Assembly: GCA_947304065.1 (NCBI GenBank)
Contig: CAMZAI010000074.1
Location: 1 to 12,230 of the forward strand
Direction: 5' to 3'
DNA length: 12,230 nucleotides
Source: an uncultured Clostridia bacterium
Lineage (GTDB): Bacteria > Bacillota > Clostridia > Lachnospirales > Lachnospiraceae
The position numbers and the translations under genes are program-made. Positions 1-7,261 of the stretch are shown piece after piece. Positions within the stretch are counted from its first letter, which is position 1; every line of letters starts with the position of its first letter. The notes under the pieces were generated by a model that was not told the DNA's origin, searched no databases, and was given only the letters and a program-made list of their open reading frames with translations.

Positions 1-733
1 CAAGGATGGTGTGCTTGCCGTCGAGCATAGCGCAGAGCTGAACGGTACTTCTCCAGGTATGGTAATGTGTTCCGTAAACCTGCTTGCCGAATGTGGTATC
101 GGTAACCTTTCTCGCAAGTTCATCGTACTGGGCCCATGTCATATCGTTTGTGGGATATGCAACGCCCGCTCTGTCAAAGATGTCCTTGTTGTAGAAGATA
201 ACCCAGAAATCGTTACGGAAAGGCAGCTCGTAAAGCTTGCCGTCAACGAGAACCTGATCGGTAGCGCCGGCGAACTTCTTAAGATCTACTTTATCCTTTG
301 CGATGTAATCGTCAAGAGCAATGATCGCATTTTTCTGAACAAGTGTGGCGTAACCGGGAACGTCCTTGATCGTAACAACGTCAAAATCGGAACCCGAGCC
401 CGAAAGCTCTGTTGCAAGGACCGTCATGTAATCGGTCGAGCCAAGGTCTACCATCTCGATTGTAACGCCCTGATGCGAAGCCTCATAAGCCTTCTTGATG
501 TCGCCCCAGTACTGTGTGGTGCTCTCATCCCAGATAGCCCATTTTAATGTGATGTTCTGCGCGGGCTTGTCGCTCGATGTCGAACTGCTGCTGTTCGAGC
601 TGCTGTTTGAACTGCTGTTTGAGCTGCTGCCCGAATTGCTGTTCGCATCGCCGCTGTCCTTCTTGCCGCAGGCGGTAAATACGGATGCTGCCATAACTAC
701 GCAGATCAGCAGCGCAAGAAATCTTTTCTTCAT
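1..733 (-). CDS. Sugar ABC transporter substrate-binding lipoprotein (3' end outside window)
   Basis: This is the extracytoplasmic solute-binding protein of a carbohydrate importer (CUT1-like, family 1). It would capture a sugar or oligosaccharide at the membrane and deliver it to a permease not present here. Reading the minus strand from ATG 733, the first 244 codons are visible. Residues 1-21 form a lipoprotein signal peptide (MKKRF, then a hydrophobic core) ending at a lipobox-like FTAC with Cys22 as the lipidated residue. Residues ~26-52 are a Ser/Asn-rich tether. The mature domain starts near NITLKWAIWDE and carries features usual for the family, including YELPFRNDFWVIFYNKDIF and the MTWAQYDELARK segment. 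A strong GAGGAGG site precedes the start. The family is usually 420-450 residues, so nearly half is missing to the left. It is divergent from a YesM/YesN pair, the common regulators of such transporters. The sugar cannot be named from sequence. Confidence 0.93.
   Translation of the reverse strand, partial: MKKRFLALLICVVMAASVFTACGKKDSGDANSNSGSSSNSSSNSSSNSSSSTSSDKPAQNITLKWAIWDESTTQYWGDIKKAYEASHQGVTIEMVDLGSTDYMTVLATELSGSGSDFDVVTIKDVPGYATLVQKNAIIALDDYIAKDKVDLKKFAGATDQVLVDGKLYELPFRNDFWVIFYNKDIFDRAGVAYPTNDMTWAQYDELARKVTDTTFGKQVYGTHYHTWRSTVQLCAMLDGKHTIL
588..647 (-). repeat. 12-nt tandem repeat encoding the Ser/Asn tether
   Basis: Five consecutive 12-base units of the form CTGCTGTTYGAR (588-599, 600-611, 612-623, 624-635, 636-647; the last two are degenerate) lie in frame in the binding-protein gene. 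On the coding strand each unit gives roughly N-S-S-S, so the repeat encodes the flexible spacer between the lipid-anchored Cys22 and the sugar-binding domain. Copy number in such arrays can change by slippage without breaking the frame. Confidence 0.8.
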
Positions 734-740
734 AAAATAA

Positions 741-747
741 CCTCCTC
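741..747 (-). promoter_or_regulatory. Strong ribosome binding site of the substrate-binding protein
   Basis: Plus-strand CCTCCTC reads GAGGAGG on the minus strand, seven bases before ATG 733. It fixes that start and suggests efficient translation, in keeping with an abundant binding protein. Confidence 0.85.
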
Positions 748-919
748 AGTTTAAAATATCCTCCCCCTGTGTTTCAAAAGGGTTAGTTACAGTTATGATT
801 TTATCGTTTTTCCGTTTTCGCAAGAATGGAATAATTTATATTTGTCTGCACTTTCCTTTATATCGCCGCGCGGTATCGGATGCACTTTTCTTATATAACA
901 TGTCATTTTTTTAGTTTCC

Positions 920-948
920 TTGTTATCGCGCCGCCGTTGGTGTAAAAT
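920..948 (+). promoter_or_regulatory. Predicted sigma-A-type promoter of the YesM/YesN-like operon
   Basis: TTGTTA (920-925) is separated by 17 bases from TAAAAT (943-948), a good match to the housekeeping consensus. Seven bases past the -10 box puts the transcription start at about 955, the A of the kinase ATG, and no Shine-Dalgarno sequence is visible before that ATG. A leaderless mRNA is therefore possible. An alternative -10 (TATAAC, 894-899) has no recognisable -35. Confidence 0.55.
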
Positions 949-954
949 ATTCGC

Positions 955-2574
955 ATGAAAAACGATAAGCATCCCTCAGAGAGCAAAAACAGAATAATTG
1001 TCATCACGGTCACGGTCCTGATCGTCGTCTGCGCGGCGATCATTTTCGTGAGTTATTCCGTATTCCAAAATTATCTGGAGACCAGTCTGATCCGCTCTTC
1101 CGAGGCCTCGCTCCGTCTGGTGTCCGACAGCATCGACTCGGATCTGGCGAATGTTTACCGTCTCGTACGCTTCTGCCGCACCAACCCCTCGATAGCCGAC
1201 TATATCGACAGCAATCCCGAACCTGGCTCTGTCAGATCGGTCGCGACGCACAACCGCATCTCCGAGGAATTTGCCGGCAATTCTTCATCCTCATACATAC
1301 CGCGTCTTGCGGTGGTCACCGGAGAGCATTTCCTGCAGATCGTCAGCACCACCTACTCTTCCACCGCTGATCTTTCGGCAGAACTGCCTGCGCAGGATTT
1401 CTTCGTGAAACTGCTCGATGCCGACGATTATGATTTCTCGACGGGATTCATAAAGGATCCCTTTTACAGGAACGGCATACAGGTCCTTCCGATCGTCAGG
1501 CCCATAACCTACCGCTTCAGCTCGGCCACGGGCGGATGCCTGTTCATGGAGCTTTCCTCCGCTCTTTTTACCGATGCTTTCAAACGTTACCAGACCGAGG
1601 AGGACAGCCGCATATATCTGAACCTCCCCGGACACTGCTACTGTTTCGAGGAAGGTTCCTTACAGGAGGTTGCCGGCTTCACCGTACACGGAACAGTAAG
1701 CGAAGCCGCTCTTCTGTCGGATACCATGGTCCAAAAGGTCACCGATTTCCGCGGCGTAAATACGATACTCGCGACCATTCCCATCGACATGAACGGATGC
1801 AGCATTTCCGTAAGCATCTCACTCTCCAGGCTGCATTCACAGCAGCTTCTGATGTGGCTCGGAATCTTCTCGGTGCTGGTCATGATCACGATCGCGGGCA
1901 TCATCTTCATGCGCCGCCGCATAGCCGGTGAAAAAGAAAAGAACGATCTCGAGTACAAGATGCTCCAGAGTCAGATAAACCCGCATTTTATCTACAATAC
2001 GCTTAATTCCATCAAATGGATGGCAACCGTGCAGGGTTCGGAAGGTATCGCCGAGATGACCACGGCCCTGGCCAAACTCTTAAAGAGTCTCTCAAAGGGC
2101 ACGAGCCTTAAGGTTCCGATACGCGAGGAGCTCTCCCTTCTTCGCGATTACTGCACCATACAGAGCTACCGCTACGGAGGCACGATCGGAGTCGACTTCC
2201 GCGTTGACGATCCTGCGATAGAGGATTTCAGCATAGTCAAATTCACGCTCCAGCCTCTCGTGGAGAACGCGATATTCCACGGCATCGAGCCGAAGGGTTC
2301 GGGACATATCGATGTGCATCTTTGGTTTGAGGACGGGCTGATACGGATCGACGTGACCGACGACGGCGTCGGAATGTCTCCGGAAAAAGCGGCTTCTATA
2401 CTCACAAGCGGAAATGAAACAAAATCCGAGTTCTTCAGGGAGCTCGGCGTGTACAATGTTAACCGCCGTCTGCAGTTTGAATACGGCGACAGGGCCGGGA
2501 TAACGATATCCAGCACGGAAGGTTCGGGCACCACGATGACGGTGCGGATCCCGGCGGAAAATACAGGAAACTGA
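955..2574 (+). CDS. YesM/LytS-type sensor histidine kinase
   Basis: A membrane sensor kinase of 539 residues that would autophosphorylate and pass phosphate to the AraC-type regulator just downstream. Transmembrane helix 1 is at ~13-36 and helix 2 at ~298-319. The ~260 residues between them form an extracytoplasmic sensor region of the size of a Cache-type domain (fold inferred, not recognised). The kinase core is of the His_kinase family: INPHFIYNTLNSIKW with His344 as phosphoacceptor, N-box LVENAIFHG (Glu437, Asn438), G1 DDGVGM (470-474) and G2 GSGT (523-526). Only about 25 residues separate helix 2 from His344, so there is no room for the HAMP domain most relatives carry. ATG 955 is taken because the next Met would remove helix 1. 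The gene ends 34 bases before the regulator and is divergent from the sugar-binding protein, so a carbohydrate signal is the simplest guess. Confidence 0.93.
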   Translation: MKNDKHPSESKNRIIVITVTVLIVVCAAIIFVSYSVFQNYLETSLIRSSEASLRLVSDSIDSDLANVYRLVRFCRTNPSIADYIDSNPEPGSVRSVATHNRISEEFAGNSSSSYIPRLAVVTGEHFLQIVSTTYSSTADLSAELPAQDFFVKLLDADDYDFSTGFIKDPFYRNGIQVLPIVRPITYRFSSATGGCLFMELSSALFTDAFKRYQTEEDSRIYLNLPGHCYCFEEGSLQEVAGFTVHGTVSEAALLSDTMVQKVTDFRGVNTILATIPIDMNGCSISVSISLSRLHSQQLLMWLGIFSVLVMITIAGIIFMRRRIAGEKEKNDLEYKMLQSQINPHFIYNTLNSIKWMATVQGSEGIAEMTTALAKLLKSLSKGTSLKVPIREELSLLRDYCTIQSYRYGGTIGVDFRVDDPAIEDFSIVKFTLQPLVENAIFHGIEPKGSGHIDVHLWFEDGLIRIDVTDDGVGMSPEKAASILTSGNETKSEFFRELGVYNVNRRLQFEYGDRAGITISSTEGSGTTMTVRIPAENTGN

Positions 2575-2575
2575 T

Positions 2576-2592
2576 ACGGCACAGCCGTTTTT
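2576..2592 (+). terminator. Weak terminator-like hairpin between kinase and regulator genes
   Basis: Directly after the kinase stop codon, ACGGC (2576-2580) and GCCGT (2584-2588) form a five-pair stem with an ACA loop, running into TTTTT (2588-2592). The stem is short, so full termination is unlikely. Partial attenuation that lowers regulator relative to kinase is possible. The regulator's ribosome binding site begins three bases later. Confidence 0.35.
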
Positions 2593-2594
2593 AT

Positions 2595-2601
2595 AGAGGA
2601 G
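2595..2601 (+). promoter_or_regulatory. Ribosome binding site of the response regulator
   Basis: AGAGGAG lies seven bases before ATG 2609 and fixes that start. Confidence 0.8.
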
Positions 2602-2608
2602 TGATCCA

Positions 2609-4189
2609 ATGTATAAGCTGCTTATTGTTGACGACGAGCCCCTCGTTCAGGTCGGAGTGCGTTCGATGCTGAACTGGAGCAAGCTCGATATCGAGGTGAT
2701 CGGCACAGCCCCGAACGGCCGCGCAGCGCTCGATATCATCGAAGAGAAGCATCCCGACATCGTTGTCACGGATATAAAGATGCCCGTCATCGACGGGCTT
2801 GAACTCGTGCGCTTATGCCGCGAGCGTTACGGCGAGCGCGATCCCCATTTCATTTTCCTGACCAGCTACGAAGAATTCCAGCTTGCCCGTCAGGCCATCG
2901 TCTACGGCGTGTCCGACTATCTTGTAAAGCTTGAGCTCTCTCCCGCACTTCTTGAGGAAGCCGTCATGCGCGTGATCGAGGATATCCGCAAGATCCGTGC
3001 GATGCAGACGAGCGAGCTTACGCTTGCAGCCCCGCTGCGCGACAAGTTCTTTATCAGGCTTCTCAATAATCTGTTTGAGACCGGCGATCAGTTTATGCTC
3101 GAGAGTAAAGAACTCGGACTTTCGTTTGATTCGACAGCATATACCTGCTGCGCGGGCACGCTGAGCTCCGCGGACGCCGACGGAATGCCGGTCGAAAAGC
3201 AGCTCTCTTTGTACAGCTCCGCTCTCAGCATGATCGGCGAGCTTGCCGAAAAATATATGACCGCATACTGCATCGCGCTCGACATGAGACATTTCGCGCT
3301 CATCTTCTGCGGTGACGCCGACAGCGGAAAGCTTCACGGTATCCTCGCCTCGATCGGAGAGACCGTATTCAAATACTACAAAGTCGCATTTACCTGCGGT
3401 ACAGGCTCGCGTGAAGCGGCCCCGCTGTCCATCGGCGAATCCTACCGCAGCGCGCGAATGGCTCTCCTGCAGGCAAACGCCGAAACTCCGATCGTAGGCT
3501 TTGACTCGCTTTCCGCGGATTCACTCGTACACAGTTCCTTCAATATGGCCATTTTCAAGAATTCGCTGACAAAGGCTTTTGAGGAATACGACTCGGATGA
3601 GCTCAGGAAGCTCATTAACAGCCTCTGCGCATTGTTCGCAGAGCATCCGGGCGGATATGTTCAGGCGCTGGACGCCGCTTCGAATATCCTGTATCTGGCG
3701 ATCTCTTTGCTTCCTGACGCCGAGGAGCTGCTCTCGGGCATTTTCGCAGACAGTCCCGACGGATACCGTTCGCTCTATCATCAAAAGAATGTGGAGCAGA
3801 TCGTCAGATGGCTCTCGCACTTCGGCGAAAGCATGTGCGCGATCTTTGACGAGCGCAGGAACGATCATAAGAATCACATTGTCAGCAATGTCAAAAAATA
3901 TATCTCCGAACATATACGCGAGCGTCTGGTCCTCGACAAGGTCGCAGCGGCTTTCGGCATCAGCCCCAATTACTTAAGCCAGCTTTTTGGCAAATACAGC
4001 GATCTGGGCTTTTCGGAGTATGTCAATTCCTGCAAGATCCGCGAGAGCAAGGAGCTTCTGGCCACCGGTCGCTACAAAGTCTATGAGGTCGCCGACATGC
4101 TCGGCTACGAAAGCGCATTCTACTTCAGCAAGGTATTTAAAAAGGTCGAAGGCATCGCTCCGACAGAATATCTTGAACGTCCGCACTAA
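2609..4189 (+). CDS. YesN-type response regulator (REC - GGDEF-like - AraC HTH)
   Basis: A 526-residue cytoplasmic transcription factor, the partner of the upstream sensor kinase. The N-terminal receiver (~1-120) has acidic Asp8/Asp9, phosphoacceptor Asp55 in VTDIKMP, Thr85 and Lys107, all intact. The middle (~145-300) resembles the degenerate GGDEF-like domain of CdaR/YesN regulators, for example the CGTGSREAAPLSIGESYRSA stretch; this is inferred from pattern only. The C-terminal ~105 residues (422-526) are an AraC/XylS DNA-binding domain with two helix-turn-helix units, LDKVAAAFGISPNYLSQLF and VYEVADMLGYESAFYFSKVF. Length is typical of YesN proteins. Its likely targets are the divergent sugar-binding-protein promoter and perhaps its own operon, the usual wiring for YesMN pairs. 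No binding site can be assigned with confidence. Confidence 0.94.
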   Translation: MYKLLIVDDEPLVQVGVRSMLNWSKLDIEVIGTAPNGRAALDIIEEKHPDIVVTDIKMPVIDGLELVRLCRERYGERDPHFIFLTSYEEFQLARQAIVYGVSDYLVKLELSPALLEEAVMRVIEDIRKIRAMQTSELTLAAPLRDKFFIRLLNNLFETGDQFMLESKELGLSFDSTAYTCCAGTLSSADADGMPVEKQLSLYSSALSMIGELAEKYMTAYCIALDMRHFALIFCGDADSGKLHGILASIGETVFKYYKVAFTCGTGSREAAPLSIGESYRSARMALLQANAETPIVGFDSLSADSLVHSSFNMAIFKNSLTKAFEEYDSDELRKLINSLCALFAEHPGGYVQALDAASNILYLAISLLPDAEELLSGIFADSPDGYRSLYHQKNVEQIVRWLSHFGESMCAIFDERRNDHKNHIVSNVKKYISEHIRERLVLDKVAAAFGISPNYLSQLFGKYSDLGFSEYVNSCKIRESKELLATGRYKVYEVADMLGYESAFYFSKVFKKVEGIAPTEYLERPH

Positions 4190-4191
4190 TG

Positions 4192-4225
4192 AAAAAGCCT
4201 GCGCCGCCGGGGCACAGGCTTTCTT
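4192..4225. terminator. Bidirectional intrinsic terminator between convergent genes
   Basis: AAAGCCTG (4194-4201) and CAGGCTTT (4215-4222) form an eight-pair stem. It extends by three G-C pairs past one mismatch, with a GCCGG loop. A T-rich run follows on the plus strand (4220-4225), and AAAAA (4192-4196) gives TTTTT on the minus strand. It therefore serves both the response regulator (stop 4189) and the permease-kinase gene, whose stop codon at 4225-4227 lies next to the stem. The five-T tract favours the minus direction. Confidence 0.85.
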
Positions 4226-7074
4226 CACGCCAGATGCTTTTTTATTTCGGTCACCATCTCGGTAATGTTCAGAGGCTTCGCAATATGTCCGTTCATTCCG
4301 GCCTCTGCGGCAGCCTTCACATCGGATTCGAAGGCGTTCGCAGTCAGGGCGATCACAGGCAGTGATGCAAGTGTTTTATCGCTCAGATTCCTTATGATCT
4401 CCGTTGCCTCATAGCCGTCCATCTCAGGCATATAGATATCCATCAGCACAAGATCGAGCTCACCCGGCTTTGAGCGGGCAACAGTCTCCACCGCTTCCCT
4501 TCCGTTCTCTGCGGTCTCGACCTCAAATCCGAGCTTTATGAGTATCTTCTTCGCCATCTCGCGGTTGATATCCATATCGTCGACCAGAAGCACTCTGCGT
4601 CCCTTAAACGGCTGCTCCGCGATGATGCCGCCCGCCGCAAATGCGCCTCCTCCGGATATTCCGGAAGCATCACCGGCCTCTTTTTCTGCCGGAGCCCCGG
4701 TCACCGTCAGTCTCACATCAATGGTAAACTCTGTTCCGACATTCTGCTCCGAATCAACTCTTATCGTTCCGCCCATCATGTCGATAATGCCCTTTGTAAT
4801 AGCCATTCCGAGACCGGTTCCCTCTATCCTGCTGACCGCGGAGGTACTCTCTCTTTCGAACGCGTCGAATACATGCTTCGCGAATTCTTCGGACATTCCG
4901 ATACCGTTGTCCCTTACCTTGATCATATACGCCGCTTTATTATCGTCGTCGGTGCCGTCAGTTTCTTTAAGCACTACGGAGACTTTGCCGTTTTCGGGCG
5001 TAAACTTGTGTGCATTTCCAATGAGGTTCAGGAGTACGCGGTTCATTCCGGCTCTGTCACAGAGTACATAATTATCCTCCACGTCGGAGACATCGACCGT
5101 GAATTCTATCCCCTTCGACTCCATCTGCTGTCTGAACATATCGGCCGCATCCAGAACAAGCCTGCATATATCGGTCCCGCTCTCGTTCAGCTTACGCTTT
5201 CCGGCCTCAATGCTGCTCATCTCGAGGATATCATTGATCAGCTCTAGCAGATGCGCACTCGATGCGTCTATCTTGGCGAGATACTCCCTGACTTCGTCAA
5301 AACCCGCATTCGGATCCCTCGCAAGGGCCGTATATCCTACGATCGCATTCATGGGCGTACGTATGTCATGCGACATGTTCGAGAGGAACTCGGTCTTGGC
5401 CTTGCTGCTCTCTTCAGCCTGTATCCTGCGGACATTCGACTCCATTGTTCTCTTTCGCATTATCGTATAAATACTGTACATGATGAGCAGCGCGAAAACG
5501 ATCACTACCACAAAGATCAGGGTATTACGGTCGAGCTGCCTTTGCGCTTCGGCGCCCGATACATCGCCGATCGTCAGCACTGTCTGCTGGAACCATATCA
5601 ACAATGTAAAAAGGATCAGGAACAGCATCAGCATCCACATGATCATCGAATGTCCGAAACGGTTCTGTCTGTCGCGCCTGAATATCAGCCAGTAAAAGAA
5701 CAGACCGAACACACTCCAGCCCACGAGCAGAATGTAAGACTTTGTCGACAGTGAATTCTCCATGAAAGGATTCGGGATGATCGGGAACACGAAGAACAGT
5801 ACCGACACGATTATTCCGAAGACGCCGAGGCATTGATGTTTCAGGCTTCCGCTCTTTCTCGCGGACAAAAACGTGCAAATCGAAACATAGCAGTACACGA
5901 TCGATACGCTGATCGTCGTGATATCGATGATCCAGCTGATCGTTACGCGGCCGAGCAGAGGGATTATCATTGAGATAAACATTACCGCTTTTACAGCGTT
6001 TACATGTATTCCGTATTTGTTCTTTTTTGTGAGCGCCTTGGGCAGCAGATCGTCTTCGGCCATGCATGCGAGCAGGTTCGCGAGTATCCGATAGTAGCCG
6101 ATAAGGCTCGTGGAAAGAGCCGCCGCCATCGCTACGAGCAGGATAAAAAGACCTGTCTTTCCGAGCGTCGCGTTAACGCTGTAATATACCGGGAATCGCT
6201 GGATAACGGTGCCACCGGTTCCTGCACCGATATAATCAACCCACGACGCGTACTCCTCGGGAATCGATACGAGCGAGACTCCTGACATCAGGATATAGAT
6301 GAGTGCCGCCGAGATCAGTGAAAACATCATGATCACAAAGAATTTCTTCGGTTTGACCGCCGACACCTCGCTCGCGTGGCTGATGCCCTCGAAGCCCACA
6401 TACGCCCACGGCGCGAAGATAACGATATTAAGGACCTGTATGAACGGTGCGAAAGAAACCTCTGAAAATGCGGGTGCATAATTGTCGATGCTCTTGGCGG
6501 AACCGAGGCCTCCGATGAACAGAACAGCCGCGGCAAAGAGCACGAACGCCGAAAGAGCTATATAGAACACGCGGCCTCTTCGGTTGTCCCTCGACGCGAT
6601 AAAAGCAAACAGGGCGAGCAAAGCTATGGTTATGAGTATCTCGCCGAAATACACGTCATAGCCCGCGACGGTATAGTGGAAGCCCCACTGGATATAAGGC
6701 GCCACGAGATATCTCGCGATCAATATAAAGGCCGTAGAATTGGCCCACAGGATCGACATATATGCGAGGATCAGCGCCCACGAAGCAAGGAAAGCATGGT
6801 CAAAGCCCAGCATTTCCCTCGTAAATGCGTACGCTCCGCCGCTGTGCGGATAGAGCACGATCATGTGCCTGAAGCACGCGGCTATCGCGATCATTATCAG
6901 GCCGCCCGCGGCAAAGCCTATAATGGTTCCGACAGGACCGGCCAGCGGGAAGAACGTGGATCCGGGCATTACAAAAGCTCCCCATCCGACGGCCAGACCC
7001 ATAGACAGGGCCCAAAGGTAAAATGCGTCGATACGGGAGCTTCTCTTCTGTTTCGCAGTATTATTATAACTCAT
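4225..7074 (-). CDS. Amino-acid permease fused to hybrid histidine kinase (APC - HisKA - HATPase - REC)
   Basis: A 949-residue membrane protein joining a transporter to a signalling kinase. Residues ~15-465 are an APC-superfamily permease with about 12 hydrophobic segments. Family-like features are the broken first helix (GLAVGWGAF), PHSGGAYAF near 76-84, and FAPWAYVGFEG (220-230) in the sixth helix. Two extra helices (~475-498 and ~518-537) with a short extracytoplasmic loop lead into the kinase. The HisKA domain has SNMSHDIRTPMN with His569. The ATPase has N-box NLIGNAHKFTP (Asn687), G1 RDNGIGM (721-727) and G2 EGTGLGM (751-757). A Gly/Ala-rich linker (~800-820) precedes a receiver with Asp832/833, phosphoacceptor Asp879 (LMDIYMPEMDG), Thr911 and Lys933. 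No HAMP, PAS or Hpt domain is present. The frame is unbroken, so the fusion is not an obvious sequencing artefact. ATG 7074 has only a weak GAGACG site six bases upstream. The protein could transport and sense, or be a transporter-derived sensor; substrate unknown. The missing Hpt step is encoded divergently at 8952-9290. Confidence 0.93.
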   Translation of the reverse strand: MSYNNTAKQKRSSRIDAFYLWALSMGLAVGWGAFVMPGSTFFPLAGPVGTIIGFAAGGLIMIAIAACFRHMIVLYPHSGGAYAFTREMLGFDHAFLASWALILAYMSILWANSTAFILIARYLVAPYIQWGFHYTVAGYDVYFGEILITIALLALFAFIASRDNRRGRVFYIALSAFVLFAAAVLFIGGLGSAKSIDNYAPAFSEVSFAPFIQVLNIVIFAPWAYVGFEGISHASEVSAVKPKKFFVIMMFSLISAALIYILMSGVSLVSIPEEYASWVDYIGAGTGGTVIQRFPVYYSVNATLGKTGLFILLVAMAAALSTSLIGYYRILANLLACMAEDDLLPKALTKKNKYGIHVNAVKAVMFISMIIPLLGRVTISWIIDITTISVSIVYCYVSICTFLSARKSGSLKHQCLGVFGIIVSVLFFVFPIIPNPFMENSLSTKSYILLVGWSVFGLFFYWLIFRRDRQNRFGHSMIMWMLMLFLILFTLLIWFQQTVLTIGDVSGAEAQRQLDRNTLIFVVVIVFALLIMYSIYTIMRKRTMESNVRRIQAEESSKAKTEFLSNMSHDIRTPMNAIVGYTALARDPNAGFDEVREYLAKIDASSAHLLELINDILEMSSIEAGKRKLNESGTDICRLVLDAADMFRQQMESKGIEFTVDVSDVEDNYVLCDRAGMNRVLLNLIGNAHKFTPENGKVSVVLKETDGTDDDNKAAYMIKVRDNGIGMSEEFAKHVFDAFERESTSAVSRIEGTGLGMAITKGIIDMMGGTIRVDSEQNVGTEFTIDVRLTVTGAPAEKEAGDASGISGGGAFAAGGIIAEQPFKGRRVLLVDDMDINREMAKKILIKLGFEVETAENGREAVETVARSKPGELDLVLMDIYMPEMDGYEATEIIRNLSDKTLASLPVIALTANAFESDVKAAAEAGMNGHIAKPLNITEMVTEIKKHLA

Positions 7075-7114
7075 ATTATTCGTCTCAGTTGATCATTTTG
7101 CAAACAAACAACGG

Positions 7115-7126
7115 ATTACATGTAAT
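7115..7126. promoter_or_regulatory. Perfect 12-bp palindrome at the permease-kinase transcription start
   Basis: ATTACATGTAAT is a perfect inverted repeat directly downstream of the -10 box and covers the predicted start of transcription (~7120). The position suits an operator for a dimeric repressor; the factor is unknown. A near copy, ATAACATGTCAT (10 of 12 bases), is at 895-906 upstream of the sensor kinase promoter. Confidence 0.45.
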
Positions 7127-7155
7127 ATTTTACACAAAGACGCCCCGAATAACAA
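7127..7155 (-). promoter_or_regulatory. Predicted promoter of the permease-kinase gene
   Basis: On the minus strand, TTGTTA (7155-7150), a 17-base spacer and TAAAAT (7132-7127) form a sigma-A-type promoter with start near 7120 and a leader of about 46 bases. Both boxes, the spacing and the 12-base GTGTAAAATATT around the -10 are identical to the promoter at 920-948. Confidence 0.6.
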
Positions 7156-7184
7156 CTTTTTTGCTCTCTTCCCCCACATTATCA

Positions 7185-7213
7185 TTGTCTGCGACCCCAA
7201 AATGCCTTATAAT
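7185..7213 (+). promoter_or_regulatory. Predicted promoter of the REC-EAL / Hpt operon
   Basis: TTGTCT (7185-7190), 17 bases, then a perfect TATAAT (7208-7213), giving a start near 7220 and a ~42-base leader to ATG 7262. It is divergent from the permease-kinase promoter with 29 bases between the two -35 boxes, so one bound protein could affect both. This start rules out the upstream in-frame ATG at 7202. Confidence 0.65.
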
Positions 7214-7261
7214 ATTTGCGCTTGCTACCATTATCCGCATAAAGCACAGAGGATCAGCCCT

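Noticed and set aside
11..547. 178-residue plus-strand reading frame
   Set aside because: It is the exact complement, in register, of the sugar-binding protein frame, which has a signal peptide, lipobox and ribosome binding site. The plus-strand product shows no recognisable domain.
798..826. TAAAAT (803-798) as a -10 box for the sugar-binding protein gene
   Set aside because: The -35 position reads TTCTTG, a poor match, so the promoter of this gene remains unassigned.
4225..7074. Permease and kinase as two genes joined by a sequencing error
   Set aside because: The frame runs without a stop through two additional membrane helices and a linker into the H-box, and no ribosome binding site or separate start is evident at the junction (about 5395-5465).
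7202..7261. Upstream in-frame ATG for the REC-EAL protein
   Set aside because: It lies before the predicted transcription start (~7220) and has no ribosome binding site; AGAGGA at 7248-7253 supports ATG 7262.
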